Source: Prochlorococcus sp. AG-355-O17
GTDB taxonomy: Bacteria; Cyanobacteriota; Cyanobacteriia; PCC-6307; Cyanobiaceae
Length of the DNA stretch: 64,000 nucleotides
Direction of reading: 5' to 3'
NCBI GenBank assembly: GCA_003280655.1
Contig: QCEK01000001.1
Location: 128,388 to 192,387 of the forward strand
The translations under genes were made by a program, and so were the position numbers. The first letter of the stretch is position 1. Every line of letters begins with the position of its first letter. The notes beneath the pieces were generated by a model that made no database searches, was not told the origin of the DNA, and saw only the letters and a program-made list of their open reading frames with translations. Shown in pieces: positions 11,932 to 22,760 of this stretch.

Positions 11932-12408
11932 TTAAGCGGTTCCACAAAAAGTTACTTCTGGAAACTTTAATTTGGCTTCTTCTAATTTTTTTGTTTTACC
12001 TTCTTCTTGCCAATAATTTATTACTTCAGTAGCTTTATTCAATATTTCTACTCTTTCGTTATCAGTAATCCAACCCTTGTTTTCTAATTCACTTTTTAAT
12101 TTTTCCCAAGCATCATCTCTTGGCCAAAAATAATAAGCAGTAAGTGGGCTTGGGCCTCCACCCACTATTTGATCAACTGCTAAAGCAACATTATCAGGTA
12201 ACCACAATACCTTAATTATGAACCTTCCTTCGTCAGGTTTAGGGGTATAACCAGTAGGTACTCCATCTTCATCAATTGTGGCGGCTGCTAATACAGCTGT
12301 GGCGCCCATCATTCCTGAATTAGGAGAAGAATTTTTAGACTTTGGACTATAAATGTTTTTTCCCTTTTTTTCTGTTGAATTTTGGTTTAACTTATCTGAT
12401 GAAGTCAT
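11932..12408 (-). CDS. Probable 30S ribosomal protein PSRP-3 / Ycf65-like
   Basis: [72 protein letters not shown], the Ycf65 core with long N-terminal and short C-terminal extensions. Confidence 0.8.
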   Translation of the reverse strand: MTSSDKLNQNSTEKKGKNIYSPKSKNSSPNSGMMGATAVLAAATIDEDGVPTGYTPKPDEGRFIIKVLWLPDNVALAVDQIVGGGPSPLTAYYFWPRDDAWEKLKSELENKGWITDNERVEILNKATEVINYWQEEGKTKKLEEAKLKFPEVTFCGTA

Positions 12409-12514
12409 TCACTTATTTATCTTTAATAAATAATTTATCAGTTTATGGTCACATTTTGATTTATTTATTCAAAATTTCTTGATTTTAGTTATTGATACCT
12501 TCTAAAAAGTACTT

Positions 12515-12673
12515 TTATCTATCATGAGATACTTCATAAAAGTCATAAATAGTAGCCTCTAATGAATCCCAAAGATCTTTTGGGATATCATTTTCTTCGG
12601 CGAACATGCCAAGCTGACTAGATAAGCCTCTCGCTAAAGAGAGTTTCGAATTATATAAATCGGACTTGTCCAT
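12515..12673 (-). CDS. Small 52-aa hypothetical protein (not in supplied ORF track)
   Basis: ATG to TAA: MDKSDLYNSKLSLARGLSSQLGMFAEENDIPKDLWDSLEATIYDFYEVSHDR*. Confidence 0.55.
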   Translation of the reverse strand: MDKSDLYNSKLSLARGLSSQLGMFAEENDIPKDLWDSLEATIYDFYEVSHDR

Positions 12674-12727
12674 TTTTGAGCTTTAAACTTAATAAAAAAT
12701 AAATCTATTAACAAGATAAGTCAAATT

Positions 12728-14053
12728 TTAAAATTCTAAATCAGAAATTTCTTTAAGTGCAGCAATACTTAAAACTTTTGGGTTTGTATCTGTAACCAAA
12801 ACATCATCTTCTATTCTTATCCCAATGCCTTTCCATTTCTCATCTATAAGGGGTTGTCCCTCAGGGACTGGGATCCTATCACTTATATAGATCCCTGGTT
12901 CTACCGTAAGAATCATTCCCTTCTGTAATGGAACTTCATAGTCTCCCATTCTGTATGCCCCAACATCATGTACATCTAAGCCGAGCCAATGTCCAGTCCT
13001 ATGCATGTAAAGATGTTTATAAGATTGATTTTCAATTATTTCCTCAGTACTGCCCGACAGTAAACCAATTTCTTTTAATCCCTCTATAAGAATTGTTAGA
13101 GCAACATTATGAACAGTACTGGAATTCGATCCCTTTACAGCACTTTCAATTGCATTTTTTTGCGCACTCAATACAATTTCATAGATAACTTTTTGCTCAT
13201 TAGAAAATTTACCGCCTATTGGAATAGTTCTTGTTATGTCTCCATTGTAGTAATCAGTTAGAGAGCAACCAGCATCCACCAGCAATAAATCTTCTTTCAT
13301 CAAGGGTGAATTGTTTGAAGTGTAATGCAAAATACATGCATTATCGCCTGAAGCAACAATAGAGTTATAAGCTGGTCCTCTCGCACCTTTTTCCAAAAAG
13401 AATCCCTCTATGAGACCCTGAATTTGTCTTTCATTTTTCTTTGATGAGATAGATTCTCTTACTAGTTCATGAGCTTCGGCTGAAATTTGTATAGCCTCTG
13501 TCATTCTCTTAATTTCAAAATCACTTTTAATTAATCTCATCTCATTTAAATAAATTTCTGGAGATTTTATAGAATTTGCACCAATTCCTAATCTTGAGCG
13601 ATTATCAAGTTGTTTTGAAAATATCTCAAGTACTAAATTCTCAATTAACGGATGCTTACCAATTGAAAACACAATTTCATCAGAACCATTTATATAAGCT
13701 GGGAGTAAATCTTTTAATTCATTTATTGAATGAGCCTTATCAGCCTTAAACACTTTTTCAGCACCGTCTAAACCCCACCTAAAGCCATGCCAGACTTCAC
13801 TTATAACATCTTTAGGAGCTACAAACATAATAAATCTCTCTCCCTTTGGCTTGTGCGATAAGAAAAGAGCAATTGCGTCTGGCTCATCAAAACCAGTTAA
13901 ATACCAAAAATTACTATCTTGTCTAAAAGGATATTCACAATCGGCATGATGCTTCACAAGATTAGCTCCAGGGATAATAGCAGCTTTTCCGCCTAATTTA
14001 CTTAAGAAAATTTCTCTTCTTTCTTCAAAAACTTTATTGTCAGGTTTAAGCAT
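12728..14053 (-). CDS. pepP: Xaa-Pro aminopeptidase (M24B)
   Basis: metal ligands in LLVDAGCSLTDYYNGDITRTIPIGG; MHRTGHWLGLDVHDVG; LTVEPGIY. Confidence 0.93.
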   Translation of the reverse strand: MLKPDNKVFEERREIFLSKLGGKAAIIPGANLVKHHADCEYPFRQDSNFWYLTGFDEPDAIALFLSHKPKGERFIMFVAPKDVISEVWHGFRWGLDGAEKVFKADKAHSINELKDLLPAYINGSDEIVFSIGKHPLIENLVLEIFSKQLDNRSRLGIGANSIKSPEIYLNEMRLIKSDFEIKRMTEAIQISAEAHELVRESISSKKNERQIQGLIEGFFLEKGARGPAYNSIVASGDNACILHYTSNNSPLMKEDLLLVDAGCSLTDYYNGDITRTIPIGGKFSNEQKVIYEIVLSAQKNAIESAVKGSNSSTVHNVALTILIEGLKEIGLLSGSTEEIIENQSYKHLYMHRTGHWLGLDVHDVGAYRMGDYEVPLQKGMILTVEPGIYISDRIPVPEGQPLIDEKWKGIGIRIEDDVLVTDTNPKVLSIAALKEISDLEF

Positions 14054-14127
14054 AGATTGTGTATTGGCGCGTTTTAAAAAAAAATGGAAGAATAAATTAA
14101 TACATATTTAGAACCCACCCTATCTTA

Positions 14128-15111
14128 ATGGAACCAAATATTTACGGTTTAATTTTTTTAATATTTATCATTTTAATTGGGTCAGCATGTTGTTCGGGAG
14201 TAGAAGCGGCTTTTTTAGCTGTTAATTCAATAAGAATTATTGAAATAGCTTCAAAACAAAAGCCAAAAAGTTCTGCAAATCAACTCCTTAAACTTAGAAA
14301 ACATCTTGGAAGAACATTAACTGTAATCACTATTACTAACAACGGATTTAACATAATTGGGAGTCTTATTTTAGGTGTATACGGAGCATTGCTAATAAAT
14401 AGTAGTTATGGCTTAACCCTTTTTTCAATTGCTTTCTACATACTTGTTGTTTTAGTCGGAGAAGTACTACCCAAAGCTCTTGGTACAAGATTTTCAGTTC
14501 AAATAGCATTATTAGCGGTTCCCATATTGAGAATATTAAATACTTTAATGAGGCCATTCTTAATATTAATAGAACAAATATTTCCAGTTATAACTGCAGA
14601 AAACGAAATCTCAACTGATGAAGCAGAAATTAGGCAAATGGCAAAAATTGGGAGTCAGAAAGGTTTGATAGAAGCTGATGAGGCAGCAATGATATTTAAA
14701 GTTTTTCAATTAAACGATTTAAAAGCTAAAGATTTAATGATCCCTAGGGTATCAGTACCTTGTCTTGATGGCTCTTCGAATCTTGAAGAAATTTTAAAAC
14801 TCATACTGTCTGATAACTCTCCATGGTGGGTTATTTTAGGAGATAAAGTTGACAAGATACAGGGAGTAGTTGAACGTGAGAGAATGTTAGCAGAATTAAT
14901 TAATGGGGAAAATAAAAAATTATTATCAGAAATTTGCGAACCTGTAGACTACATTCCAGAAATGATTAAAGCAGATCAATTATTAACAAGATTTGACAAG
15001 AATCATAAAGGAGTGAAAGTAGTAGTAGATGAATTTGGAGGATTCGTGGGGATTATTGGTGCAGAAGCTGTGTTGTCTGTATTAGCTGGCTGGTGGAAAA
15101 ATAAGACATGA
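14128..15111 (+). CDS. CNNM-family (DUF21) transmembrane protein with CBS domains
   Basis: N-terminal TM segments, SACCSGVEAAFLAVNSIRI, VGEVLPKALGTR; KDLMIPRVSVPCLDG. Confidence 0.85.
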   Translation: MEPNIYGLIFLIFIILIGSACCSGVEAAFLAVNSIRIIEIASKQKPKSSANQLLKLRKHLGRTLTVITITNNGFNIIGSLILGVYGALLINSSYGLTLFSIAFYILVVLVGEVLPKALGTRFSVQIALLAVPILRILNTLMRPFLILIEQIFPVITAENEISTDEAEIRQMAKIGSQKGLIEADEAAMIFKVFQLNDLKAKDLMIPRVSVPCLDGSSNLEEILKLILSDNSPWWVILGDKVDKIQGVVERERMLAELINGENKKLLSEICEPVDYIPEMIKADQLLTRFDKNHKGVKVVVDEFGGFVGIIGAEAVLSVLAGWWKNKT

Positions 15112-16349
15112 AACAATTGAAAATTAATAAAAATTATTTGCTTTTAAAAAATTGGTGGGATAGTATTGATATCACCAACTACGAAAAAAGTTTTCTTAAT
15201 AGAGAAATAATTTCTTTTAATCAACAACTATTTAGGCTGAAAGAAAAAAAAATAAGAATTGGCACATATGGTAAATCGGGCGTAGGGAAATCCTCTGTTT
15301 TAAATTATTTATTAAAAAAAGATATATTCAAAACGGATATTATCAATGGGACTACAAGAGAAATACAAACTGAAGAATGGAATATTAATGATCAAACACT
15401 CAACAGTATAGAGTTGCTAGATTCTCCAGGATTTGATTTCTGCGATATTAAATTCCCAAATAAAGTTTACTCCTGTATAAATCACTCAGATATTATTTTA
15501 TTTATAGTCTCAGGAGATTTAAATAGAAATGAATTAAGCGAAATCAGCTCCTTTATTAAAGACGGAAAAAAAATTATAGTAACTTTAAATAAAATCGATC
15601 TTTTTAATAAAATTGAATTAAAAGAAATAATAGAAAGCATAAAGCATAAGCTTCCAAAAGATTTAAATATTCCAATAATTATTAATCATGAAGATAATCT
15701 TGAAAATTATATGAAAAAAATAATAAATCAACATGGTGAGGTATTTTTAACACTAAATTCTCTTCAATCAGCTGACAAATTGTTTCTGCAGATAAAAGAG
15801 CAAAGATTGAAAAGAAGGCAGAAATTAGCGCAGTCAACTATTGGTAAATTTTCGACCATAAAAGCATCAACTGTAGCTCTTAATCCTTTTGTTTTGTTCG
15901 ATATTGCTGGTAGTTTTGCACTAGATACTGCATTGATTAGCGAATTAAGTAAAATTTACGGCTTAAATTTAAAGGGTGAATCCACCAGAAAAATATTCAA
16001 AAAAATATCAATTAATAATTTATTTTTGGGCGTCACTCAAGTCGGAGTCAACACCTCTTTCAACCTTGTAAAAAAAATAATTTTATTAACAGCACCTTTC
16101 ACTAGCGGGCTATCATTATTACCCTATGGACCTATAGCAATTATTCAAGCCGCAATAGCAATTCAATCTACAAAAATCCTTGGTAAATTAGCCGCCAAAG
16201 AGATACTTAAAAGAAGCAAAGCTTCGTATATTGAACCTCATATAATGATTCACAATATTAATTTTAATGAACCAGAGATTTTTAAACACATAAATATCTA
16301 TCTAACAAAAAGAAACTTAAATAATAATCTTGTTAGTTTTCTACCTTAA
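15108..16349 (+). CDS. Era/dynamin-like GTPase with hydrophobic C-terminal domain
   Basis: G1 GTYGKSGVGKSS, G3 LLDSPGFD, G4 TLNKID; 4-bp ATGA overlap with upstream gene. Confidence 0.8.
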   Translation: MKQLKINKNYLLLKNWWDSIDITNYEKSFLNREIISFNQQLFRLKEKKIRIGTYGKSGVGKSSVLNYLLKKDIFKTDIINGTTREIQTEEWNINDQTLNSIELLDSPGFDFCDIKFPNKVYSCINHSDIILFIVSGDLNRNELSEISSFIKDGKKIIVTLNKIDLFNKIELKEIIESIKHKLPKDLNIPIIINHEDNLENYMKKIINQHGEVFLTLNSLQSADKLFLQIKEQRLKRRQKLAQSTIGKFSTIKASTVALNPFVLFDIAGSFALDTALISELSKIYGLNLKGESTRKIFKKISINNLFLGVTQVGVNTSFNLVKKIILLTAPFTSGLSLLPYGPIAIIQAAIAIQSTKILGKLAAKEILKRSKASYIEPHIMIHNINFNEPEIFKHINIYLTKRNLNNNLVSFLP

Positions 16350-16357
16350 AACTTAAA

Positions 16358-16936
16358 ATGGGAAAAACCATTGCATTATTTGGTACTAGTGCAGATCCAC
16401 CTACCATTGGACATAAAAAAATACTTGAAGAATTATCAAGAATTTATGATTTTACCATTAGCTATGTAAGCAACAACCCCAAAAAAAAGCACATAGAGGA
16501 TATATCTATTCGTAGCCATTTATTAAAAACTCTTATTGAAGATTTAGATAACCCTAAAATTTTATTTAATCAAAGTGTTAGTAGCCAATGGGCAGTAGAG
16601 TCAATCAAAAAAAGTAAAGAAATTTATGAATTTAATAATTTAGATTTTGTTATTGGAAGTGATTTAATTAAAGATATTTTCCACTGGAAAAATTTTGACA
16701 AAATTATTTTGGAGGTAAGTTTTTTTATAATTTTAAGAGAGGGGTATCCTGTTGAATCAAATACTCTTAAAATGTTAGAAAATTATAAAGTTAAATTTAA
16801 GATTTCAACCATCACAATCCCAGGGACTTCAAGTTCAAATTTTAGATTAAATTTTAATTGTTCTAATTTACCAACTTCATTAATAGATATAGTTAAGGAG
16901 AATAATTTATATGAATCTACTAGATTAGTTGAATGA
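16358..16936 (+). CDS. nadD: Nicotinate-nucleotide adenylyltransferase
   Basis: ALFGTSADPPTIGHKKIL; ...GTSSSNFR; directly upstream of nadE. Confidence 0.9.
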   Translation: MGKTIALFGTSADPPTIGHKKILEELSRIYDFTISYVSNNPKKKHIEDISIRSHLLKTLIEDLDNPKILFNQSVSSQWAVESIKKSKEIYEFNNLDFVIGSDLIKDIFHWKNFDKIILEVSFFIILREGYPVESNTLKMLENYKVKFKISTITIPGTSSSNFRLNFNCSNLPTSLIDIVKENNLYESTRLVE

Positions 16937-18630
16937 AGTTTTTACTTGCTCAAATAAATCCAGTTGTTGGAGATTTAGATGGCAATGCAAAAAAAATTCT
17001 TTACATAGCTTCAAGAGCTTACTCAACTTCTGCAGATTTAGTTCTTACTCCAGAATTGTCACTATGGGGATATCCAGCAAACGACCTACTTCTAAAAAAT
17101 AATTTAATCAAAAATCAATATCAAATTCTTGATCAATTAGCCTTGGATATTAATAAAAAATATGGAAACTTGAGTATTACAGTAGGGATCGCTGAGATAA
17201 TAAATGATTCTTTTTTCCCAAATCTTTATAATTCTATTGCATTGCTTGAGCGCGGTGATTGGAAAATAATTGCTCGTAAAATTATTCTTCCCACCTATGA
17301 AGTATTTGATGAGAAAAGATACTTTAGATCAGAAGAAAAAGTTTCCGTACTAACCAAAGAAATTAACAATAAAACTTGGCGACTTGGCTTTACTATATGT
17401 GAGGATTTATGGGTCAACAAAAATATAGAAGGTAGAGGAATTCATAAAAAGAATCCTATTTTTGATTTAAAGAAAAAAAAAGTTGATATTATAGTGAACT
17501 TATCGGCCTCCCCTTATACATTCAAAAAGTTAGAGCTAAGATCCAAAGTTTCAAGTTTTGCTGCACAATATCTTCAAGTACCGCTAATATATGTAAACCA
17601 GATTGGGGCAAATGATAATTTAATTTTTGACGGAAATAGTTTTGTTCTTGATAAGAATGGATCTAAAATTAAGCAATTAAAATCTTTTTCAGAAGACCTC
17701 TCAATTTGGGACGTTGAGCAAACAAAACCTCAAAAAAATAAATATGAGAAGTCTGAAATGTCATCAATTTTTGATGCATTAGTCCTTGGTGTTAAGGATT
17801 ATGCTCAAAAATGCGGTTTTAAAACAGCTTTAATTGGACTAAGTGGTGGCATTGATTCAGCACTAGTTTCAGCAGTTGCAACAGCAGCTCTTGGCAGCAA
17901 TAATATTTATTGCGTCTCCATGCCCTCTAAGTGGAGCTCATCTCATTCAAAGAGTGATGCGAAAGATTTAGCGAGAAGATTAAAAATAAATTTCAATAGT
18001 ATCCCAATTGAAAAATTGATGAGCTCTTTTGAAGAATCTTTCATAAATACCATATCTTTCAAGATGGCTGAAATAACAAATCAAAATATTCAATCAAGAA
18101 TCAGAGGAACGCTTCTAATGGCTTTGGCAAATCAAGAAAAGCATTTATTGCTTTCAACAGGAAATAAATCAGAGCTAGCTGTAGGATATTGCACACTCTA
18201 TGGTGATATGAATGGGGGATTATCGGTGATTGGAGATTTATATAAAACTAATGTTTTTAAATTATGCAATTGGCTTGATAGTGAAGATTCAATTAACCAT
18301 AGAAAATCATATATGTTAGATCCTAATGTAGATATAATTGGAGAAAATATACGAAAGAAAGCTCCAAGTGCCGAATTAGGTCCTGATCAACTAGATACTG
18401 ATTCTCTCCCACCATATTCTATATTAGATAATATTCTTAAAGGAATTATTGAAGAGAAAAAAGATTTGCACCAACTAGAAGAAGATGGTTATAAAAAAGA
18501 TTTAATTTTAAAAATTATCTCACTCATAAAAAAAGCAGAATTTAAAAGAAAGCAGGCTCCTCCAATCCTAAAACTTAGCAGTCAATCATTAGGAAGTGAC
18601 TGGAGAGTTCCCATAGCAATATCTTATTAA
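16933..18630 (+). CDS. nadE: Glutamine-dependent NAD+ synthetase
   Basis: N-terminal nitrilase domain (NPVVGDLDGN..., TICEDLWV) plus synthetase SGGIDSALVSAVA. Confidence 0.95.
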   Translation: MKFLLAQINPVVGDLDGNAKKILYIASRAYSTSADLVLTPELSLWGYPANDLLLKNNLIKNQYQILDQLALDINKKYGNLSITVGIAEIINDSFFPNLYNSIALLERGDWKIIARKIILPTYEVFDEKRYFRSEEKVSVLTKEINNKTWRLGFTICEDLWVNKNIEGRGIHKKNPIFDLKKKKVDIIVNLSASPYTFKKLELRSKVSSFAAQYLQVPLIYVNQIGANDNLIFDGNSFVLDKNGSKIKQLKSFSEDLSIWDVEQTKPQKNKYEKSEMSSIFDALVLGVKDYAQKCGFKTALIGLSGGIDSALVSAVATAALGSNNIYCVSMPSKWSSSHSKSDAKDLARRLKINFNSIPIEKLMSSFEESFINTISFKMAEITNQNIQSRIRGTLLMALANQEKHLLLSTGNKSELAVGYCTLYGDMNGGLSVIGDLYKTNVFKLCNWLDSEDSINHRKSYMLDPNVDIIGENIRKKAPSAELGPDQLDTDSLPPYSILDNILKGIIEEKKDLHQLEEDGYKKDLILKIISLIKKAEFKRKQAPPILKLSSQSLGSDWRVPIAISY

Positions 18631-19685
18631 TCACTATTAAAAATTTTTTGAATTTTTTTTAAAGGCCGTTTAATTGACTTAAGGTTGATACCTTTTTTGA
18701 TAGCAAGAATTATACCTGCAGCTTCTAAATAATTATTTACTTCAAAAAGATTGGGATAATCATAAAACTCATTTGTCACTTTTAATGTATTTTTATTTTT
18801 TACAGAGATAATATTTAAACCTTTTTCAATACCTGCCAGTACTGCTTCTCCACCTAGTGCCCCATTAGGAACAACAATAGATTCAATCTGATCAGGATGT
18901 AATGAAATTAGTTCATGTTTAGAGGGCAATTCAACAATGTCAGGTGCATTGCTTAACCCAATCAGTACTGATGGTAAAAAGGTGTACCCTATTTCTTCTG
19001 CAGCTGCACGAGGATCTAAATTTTCATTCAATTCAATTGAATTTAAAGCAGGTGCGTGAGCACAGGGAACTTTTAAAAATTTACTTATTAAATGACTTAT
19101 AACTGCTTCGACTCCAGAAATAGGATCAACCCCTTTCCCCTCTCGATAGATATTTGTTTCTAAAGAATCTGAATCATCTGGAAATTTTGCCACAATTGCT
19201 ATTGCAGTAACTCCTTTTTCTATTAAACATTTTCCAGCATCAATTAGAGTATCAGGATTATCAATTGTGCCACCACTGATTTTTGAAGAATCAGAATCAA
19301 TAACTATGTTTAATGGCTTTTTTGTAATCATATAAGAATGAACATTAATTCCTAAAGTAGAAACACATGCATCAGCAACTTGTAAATGCCTTACTAATAT
19401 TTCTTTTTCAATTGCTGAATCAAAAATTATCCCAATTTTCTGTTGCTTTACCCTTTTTAAAGCGATTTCTCCTTTAGCAAGTCGGTCTAAACTATAACCC
19501 TCAACATAAAAAATATTTTTATCTTTTTCAGAGAGAGTACCGCCATTCATAACATTTGGATGAGTAATTAAACATCCACTTGCCGATGCTAATAATTTAG
19601 CGGTAGGAAGAGCGTCCCCAGCAAAACCTCCCACTTCACAACCAATACCAGTTGGAACAATGAATATTGTTGGTGAAATTTCCAT
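18627..19685 (-). CDS. DUF3326-like protein
   Basis: PTIFIVPTGIGCEVGGFAGDALPTAKLLASASGCLITHPNVMNGG. Confidence 0.7.
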   Translation of the reverse strand: MEISPTIFIVPTGIGCEVGGFAGDALPTAKLLASASGCLITHPNVMNGGTLSEKDKNIFYVEGYSLDRLAKGEIALKRVKQQKIGIIFDSAIEKEILVRHLQVADACVSTLGINVHSYMITKKPLNIVIDSDSSKISGGTIDNPDTLIDAGKCLIEKGVTAIAIVAKFPDDSDSLETNIYREGKGVDPISGVEAVISHLISKFLKVPCAHAPALNSIELNENLDPRAAAEEIGYTFLPSVLIGLSNAPDIVELPSKHELISLHPDQIESIVVPNGALGGEAVLAGIEKGLNIISVKNKNTLKVTNEFYDYPNLFEVNNYLEAAGIILAIKKGINLKSIKRPLKKIQKIFNSD

Positions 19686-19712
19686 TATTGAAAATATTTT
19701 AATTTTAAAATT

Positions 19713-19904
19713 TTAATTAGCTAAGACAGCTTTAATTTTAAGTTTCTTTGTTCCAAAAGAGTCAATAGAATTTTGAATATCAACAATTGACCATCGAATT
19801 AAATCACCTTTTTTTTCTAAATTTGCAATGATAAATTCCCTTAGATTTTTTAATTTTATTGAAACTGGCCAATCTAAATAATAATCAACGGAACTTAATT
19901 TCAT
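19713..19904 (-). CDS. Conserved-looking 63-aa protein of unknown function, overlapping the ferredoxin gene by 4 bp
   Basis: ORF; translationally coupled ATGA-type overlap with the upstream 2Fe-2S ferredoxin gene. Confidence 0.6.
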   Translation of the reverse strand: MKLSSVDYYLDWPVSIKLKNLREFIIANLEKKGDLIRWSIVDIQNSIDSFGTKKLKIKAVLAN

Positions 19905-20227
19905 TTTTGATATTTACCAAATTGATCATTATATAAATCGTCTTCGACTTCTTTACCAATAACAATATTCAAATCTGACTTAGGATATGCCACACACAAA
20001 AGTGCAAAGCCCTTTTCCCTCAAATCATCATTTAATCCCATAGCATCTTCTTGATCTACAGATCCTTCTAATATCATGGATGCACAATCTGTACAAACTC
20101 CTGAACAACAACTACTTGGTAAATCTATTCCATTCATTTTTGCCGCTGAAATAATATCTTGATCTTCAGAACATAAAAAACTAAAAGTCTTTTGCTCAAA
20201 TTGAACTTTGATATTGTATTCAGGCAT
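19901..20227 (-). CDS. 2Fe-2S plant-type ferredoxin
   Basis: LPSSCCSGVCTDCASMILEGSVDQ...ALLCVAYPKSD; CX4CX2C...C. Confidence 0.9.
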   Translation of the reverse strand: MPEYNIKVQFEQKTFSFLCSEDQDIISAAKMNGIDLPSSCCSGVCTDCASMILEGSVDQEDAMGLNDDLREKGFALLCVAYPKSDLNIVIGKEVEDDLYNDQFGKYQK

Positions 20228-20243
20228 ATCCTAAATCTTATTG

Positions 20244-21194
20244 CTAAACTGCTGAACCTCCTACAACTTCTAATATTTCTTGAGTAATAGCTGCTTGTCT
20301 GGCCTTGTTATAGGTTAGATTTAAAGTACTTGCTAATTCTTTAGCATTATCACTTGCATTATTCATAGCTGTCATCCTGCAAGCTAATTCTGAAGCTGCA
20401 GACTCTTGAAGTGCTCTTAATACCTGATTCTGTAAATATAATGGTAATAACGAGTCTAATAGTTGATCAGGACTTTGTTCAAAAACAATATCTGATGGCA
20501 ACTTCTCTGAATCACTTCTTTCAATATTTGATTTCTCAACAAGTAACTTACTATCTTTTGTAGTCAACCTAAAAATTTCATCGTTTTCTTCAGCAATACC
20601 TTGAGGGTCAAGAGGCAATAGTGTTTGAACGACAGGGGCGCAGCTAACTAGAGTGATGAATTTCGTGTAAATAATTTCAACCCTATCAGAATTTTCTGAA
20701 AGAAATTCAGCTAAAATCTCATTTGTAACTGCTTCAGAGTCCTTTGCTGTGGGCACTTGTTCTAATTCTTTGAAAGTACTTTTAATTACATATCTATCCT
20801 TTCTATTTTGAAAATATCCAATAGCTTTCTTCCCTACCAAAATTAAATTTGGCTGATACCCTTGTTTGACTAATTCTGCATATCTTATTTCAACTTTTTT
20901 GATTATGTTTGTATTGTAACCGCCGCATAAACCTCTATCCGCAGTTATACAAACTAAGGTGATTTTCTTTACTTCTCTCTTGGATAATAGAGGAGAGTCG
21001 ACAGCTTCAAATTGTACTCTAGATTGAATATTTTCTAAGACCCGTGCAAGTTTATCTGCAAAAGGTCTACTTTTAAGAACCTGATCTTGAGCTCTTCTAA
21101 CTTTTGCAGCTGCAACAAGTCTCATAGCCTCCGTTATTTTTCTTGTATTTTTAACGGAAACGATTCGATCTCTAATCTCTTTAAGATTTGCCAT
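20244..21194 (-). CDS. atpG: ATP synthase F1 subunit gamma
   Basis: [47 protein letters not shown]. Confidence 0.98.
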   Translation of the reverse strand: MANLKEIRDRIVSVKNTRKITEAMRLVAAAKVRRAQDQVLKSRPFADKLARVLENIQSRVQFEAVDSPLLSKREVKKITLVCITADRGLCGGYNTNIIKKVEIRYAELVKQGYQPNLILVGKKAIGYFQNRKDRYVIKSTFKELEQVPTAKDSEAVTNEILAEFLSENSDRVEIIYTKFITLVSCAPVVQTLLPLDPQGIAEENDEIFRLTTKDSKLLVEKSNIERSDSEKLPSDIVFEQSPDQLLDSLLPLYLQNQVLRALQESAASELACRMTAMNNASDNAKELASTLNLTYNKARQAAITQEILEVVGGSAV

Positions 21195-21212
21195 GGTATC
21201 TCCTAAATAAAT

Positions 21213-22730
21213 TTAAACTGTGGCAAGCATTGATGATTTAACTTCGTTTATCACCTCTTTAAGTGTCGCTTCTAATCCATCATTTAATTTCTTTTCTTTG
21301 AGAATCTCTTCTATAAATTCTGCTTTATTTAACTTTAGGTATTCCCTAAGTTCAGTTGCAAATTTAGTAACGTCTTCAACAGGTACCTCATCAATAAGAC
21401 CTTTAACTCCTGCATAAACAACTGCAACTTGTTCTGCAAGATTCAGTGGAGAGAATTGAGGTTGCTTTAATAGCTCTCTTAGTCTTTTGCCTCTTTCAAG
21501 TTGTTGCTGAGTTGCTTCATCAAGATCAGATGCAAATTGAGAGAAAGCAGCTAGTTCATCAAACTGTGCGAGTTCTAATTTTAAAGTTCCTGCAATTTTT
21601 TTAATTGCTTTTGTCTGAGCGGCTCCTCCAACACGACTAACAGAAATACCAACATTAATAGCCGGTCTTAGTCCTGAGTTAAATAAATCTGCACTCAAAA
21701 ATATTTGTCCATCTGTAATTGAAATAACATTAGTTGGAATGTAAGCAGAAACGTCACCTGCCTGAGTTTCAATAATTGGTAGAGCTGTCATAGAGCCCCC
21801 TCCCATAGCATCAGAAAGTTTTGCTGCTCTTTCTAGTAATCTACTGTGTAAGTAGAACACGTCTCCTGGATAAGCCTCTCTTCCTGGTGGTCTTTTTAAA
21901 AGAAGAGACATTTGTCTATAAGCCTGAGCTTGTTTTGTTAGATCATCATAAATAACAAGTGTCGCTTTACCCTGATACATAAAATGTTCAGCAATTGCCG
22001 CACCAGTATAAGGTGCCAAGTACTGTAAAGCAGCTGGTTCTGAAGCTCCTGCACTAACTACGACTGTATAATCTAGGGCTCCTCTCTCTCTTAAGACCTC
22101 TACGATGTTTGCTACTGAAGCTGACTTCTGACCAATAGCTACGTAAACACAAACTACGTCTTGACCTTTTTGGTTGATTATTGTGTCAATAGCAATAGCA
22201 GATTTTCCAGTTTGTCTATCACCAATAATTAATTCTCTTTGACCTCTTCCAACAGGAATCATCGCATCAATAGATGTGATACCTGTTTGCATTGGTTCAT
22301 GCACTGATCTTCTCTTGATTATTCCAGGAGCCATCTCTTCAATCAATCTAGTATCACTAGTTGGAATTTCCCCTTTTCCATCTATTGGTTGTCCGAGAGG
22401 GTTAACAACTCTCCCCTGCATTGCCTCACCAACAGGAACAGATGCGATTTTACCTGTGGACTTAACGTTACTTCCTTCTTGGACACCAAGTGCCTCTCCC
22501 ATTAAAACAGCTCCAACATTATCATCTTCAAGATTTAAAGCTATACCTTCGGTACCATCCTCAAATTCCAACAACTCTCCGGCCATGACCTGATCTAAGC
22601 CATATATTCTTGCAATGCCATCACCGATTTGCAGAACAGTTCCTACATTGCTAACACTTACAGATTGGTCATAATCAGTTATTTGTTTTTTTAAGATTGA
22701 ACTGATTTCATCAGGGCGTATAGATACCAT
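21213..22730 (-). CDS. atpA: ATP synthase F1 subunit alpha
   Basis: [43 protein letters not shown]. Confidence 0.98.
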   Translation of the reverse strand: MVSIRPDEISSILKKQITDYDQSVSVSNVGTVLQIGDGIARIYGLDQVMAGELLEFEDGTEGIALNLEDDNVGAVLMGEALGVQEGSNVKSTGKIASVPVGEAMQGRVVNPLGQPIDGKGEIPTSDTRLIEEMAPGIIKRRSVHEPMQTGITSIDAMIPVGRGQRELIIGDRQTGKSAIAIDTIINQKGQDVVCVYVAIGQKSASVANIVEVLRERGALDYTVVVSAGASEPAALQYLAPYTGAAIAEHFMYQGKATLVIYDDLTKQAQAYRQMSLLLKRPPGREAYPGDVFYLHSRLLERAAKLSDAMGGGSMTALPIIETQAGDVSAYIPTNVISITDGQIFLSADLFNSGLRPAINVGISVSRVGGAAQTKAIKKIAGTLKLELAQFDELAAFSQFASDLDEATQQQLERGKRLRELLKQPQFSPLNLAEQVAVVYAGVKGLIDEVPVEDVTKFATELREYLKLNKAEFIEEILKEKKLNDGLEATLKEVINEVKSSMLATV

Positions 22731-22760
22731 GGATTTAAGAATTTAAGGTTGATGTAAAAG

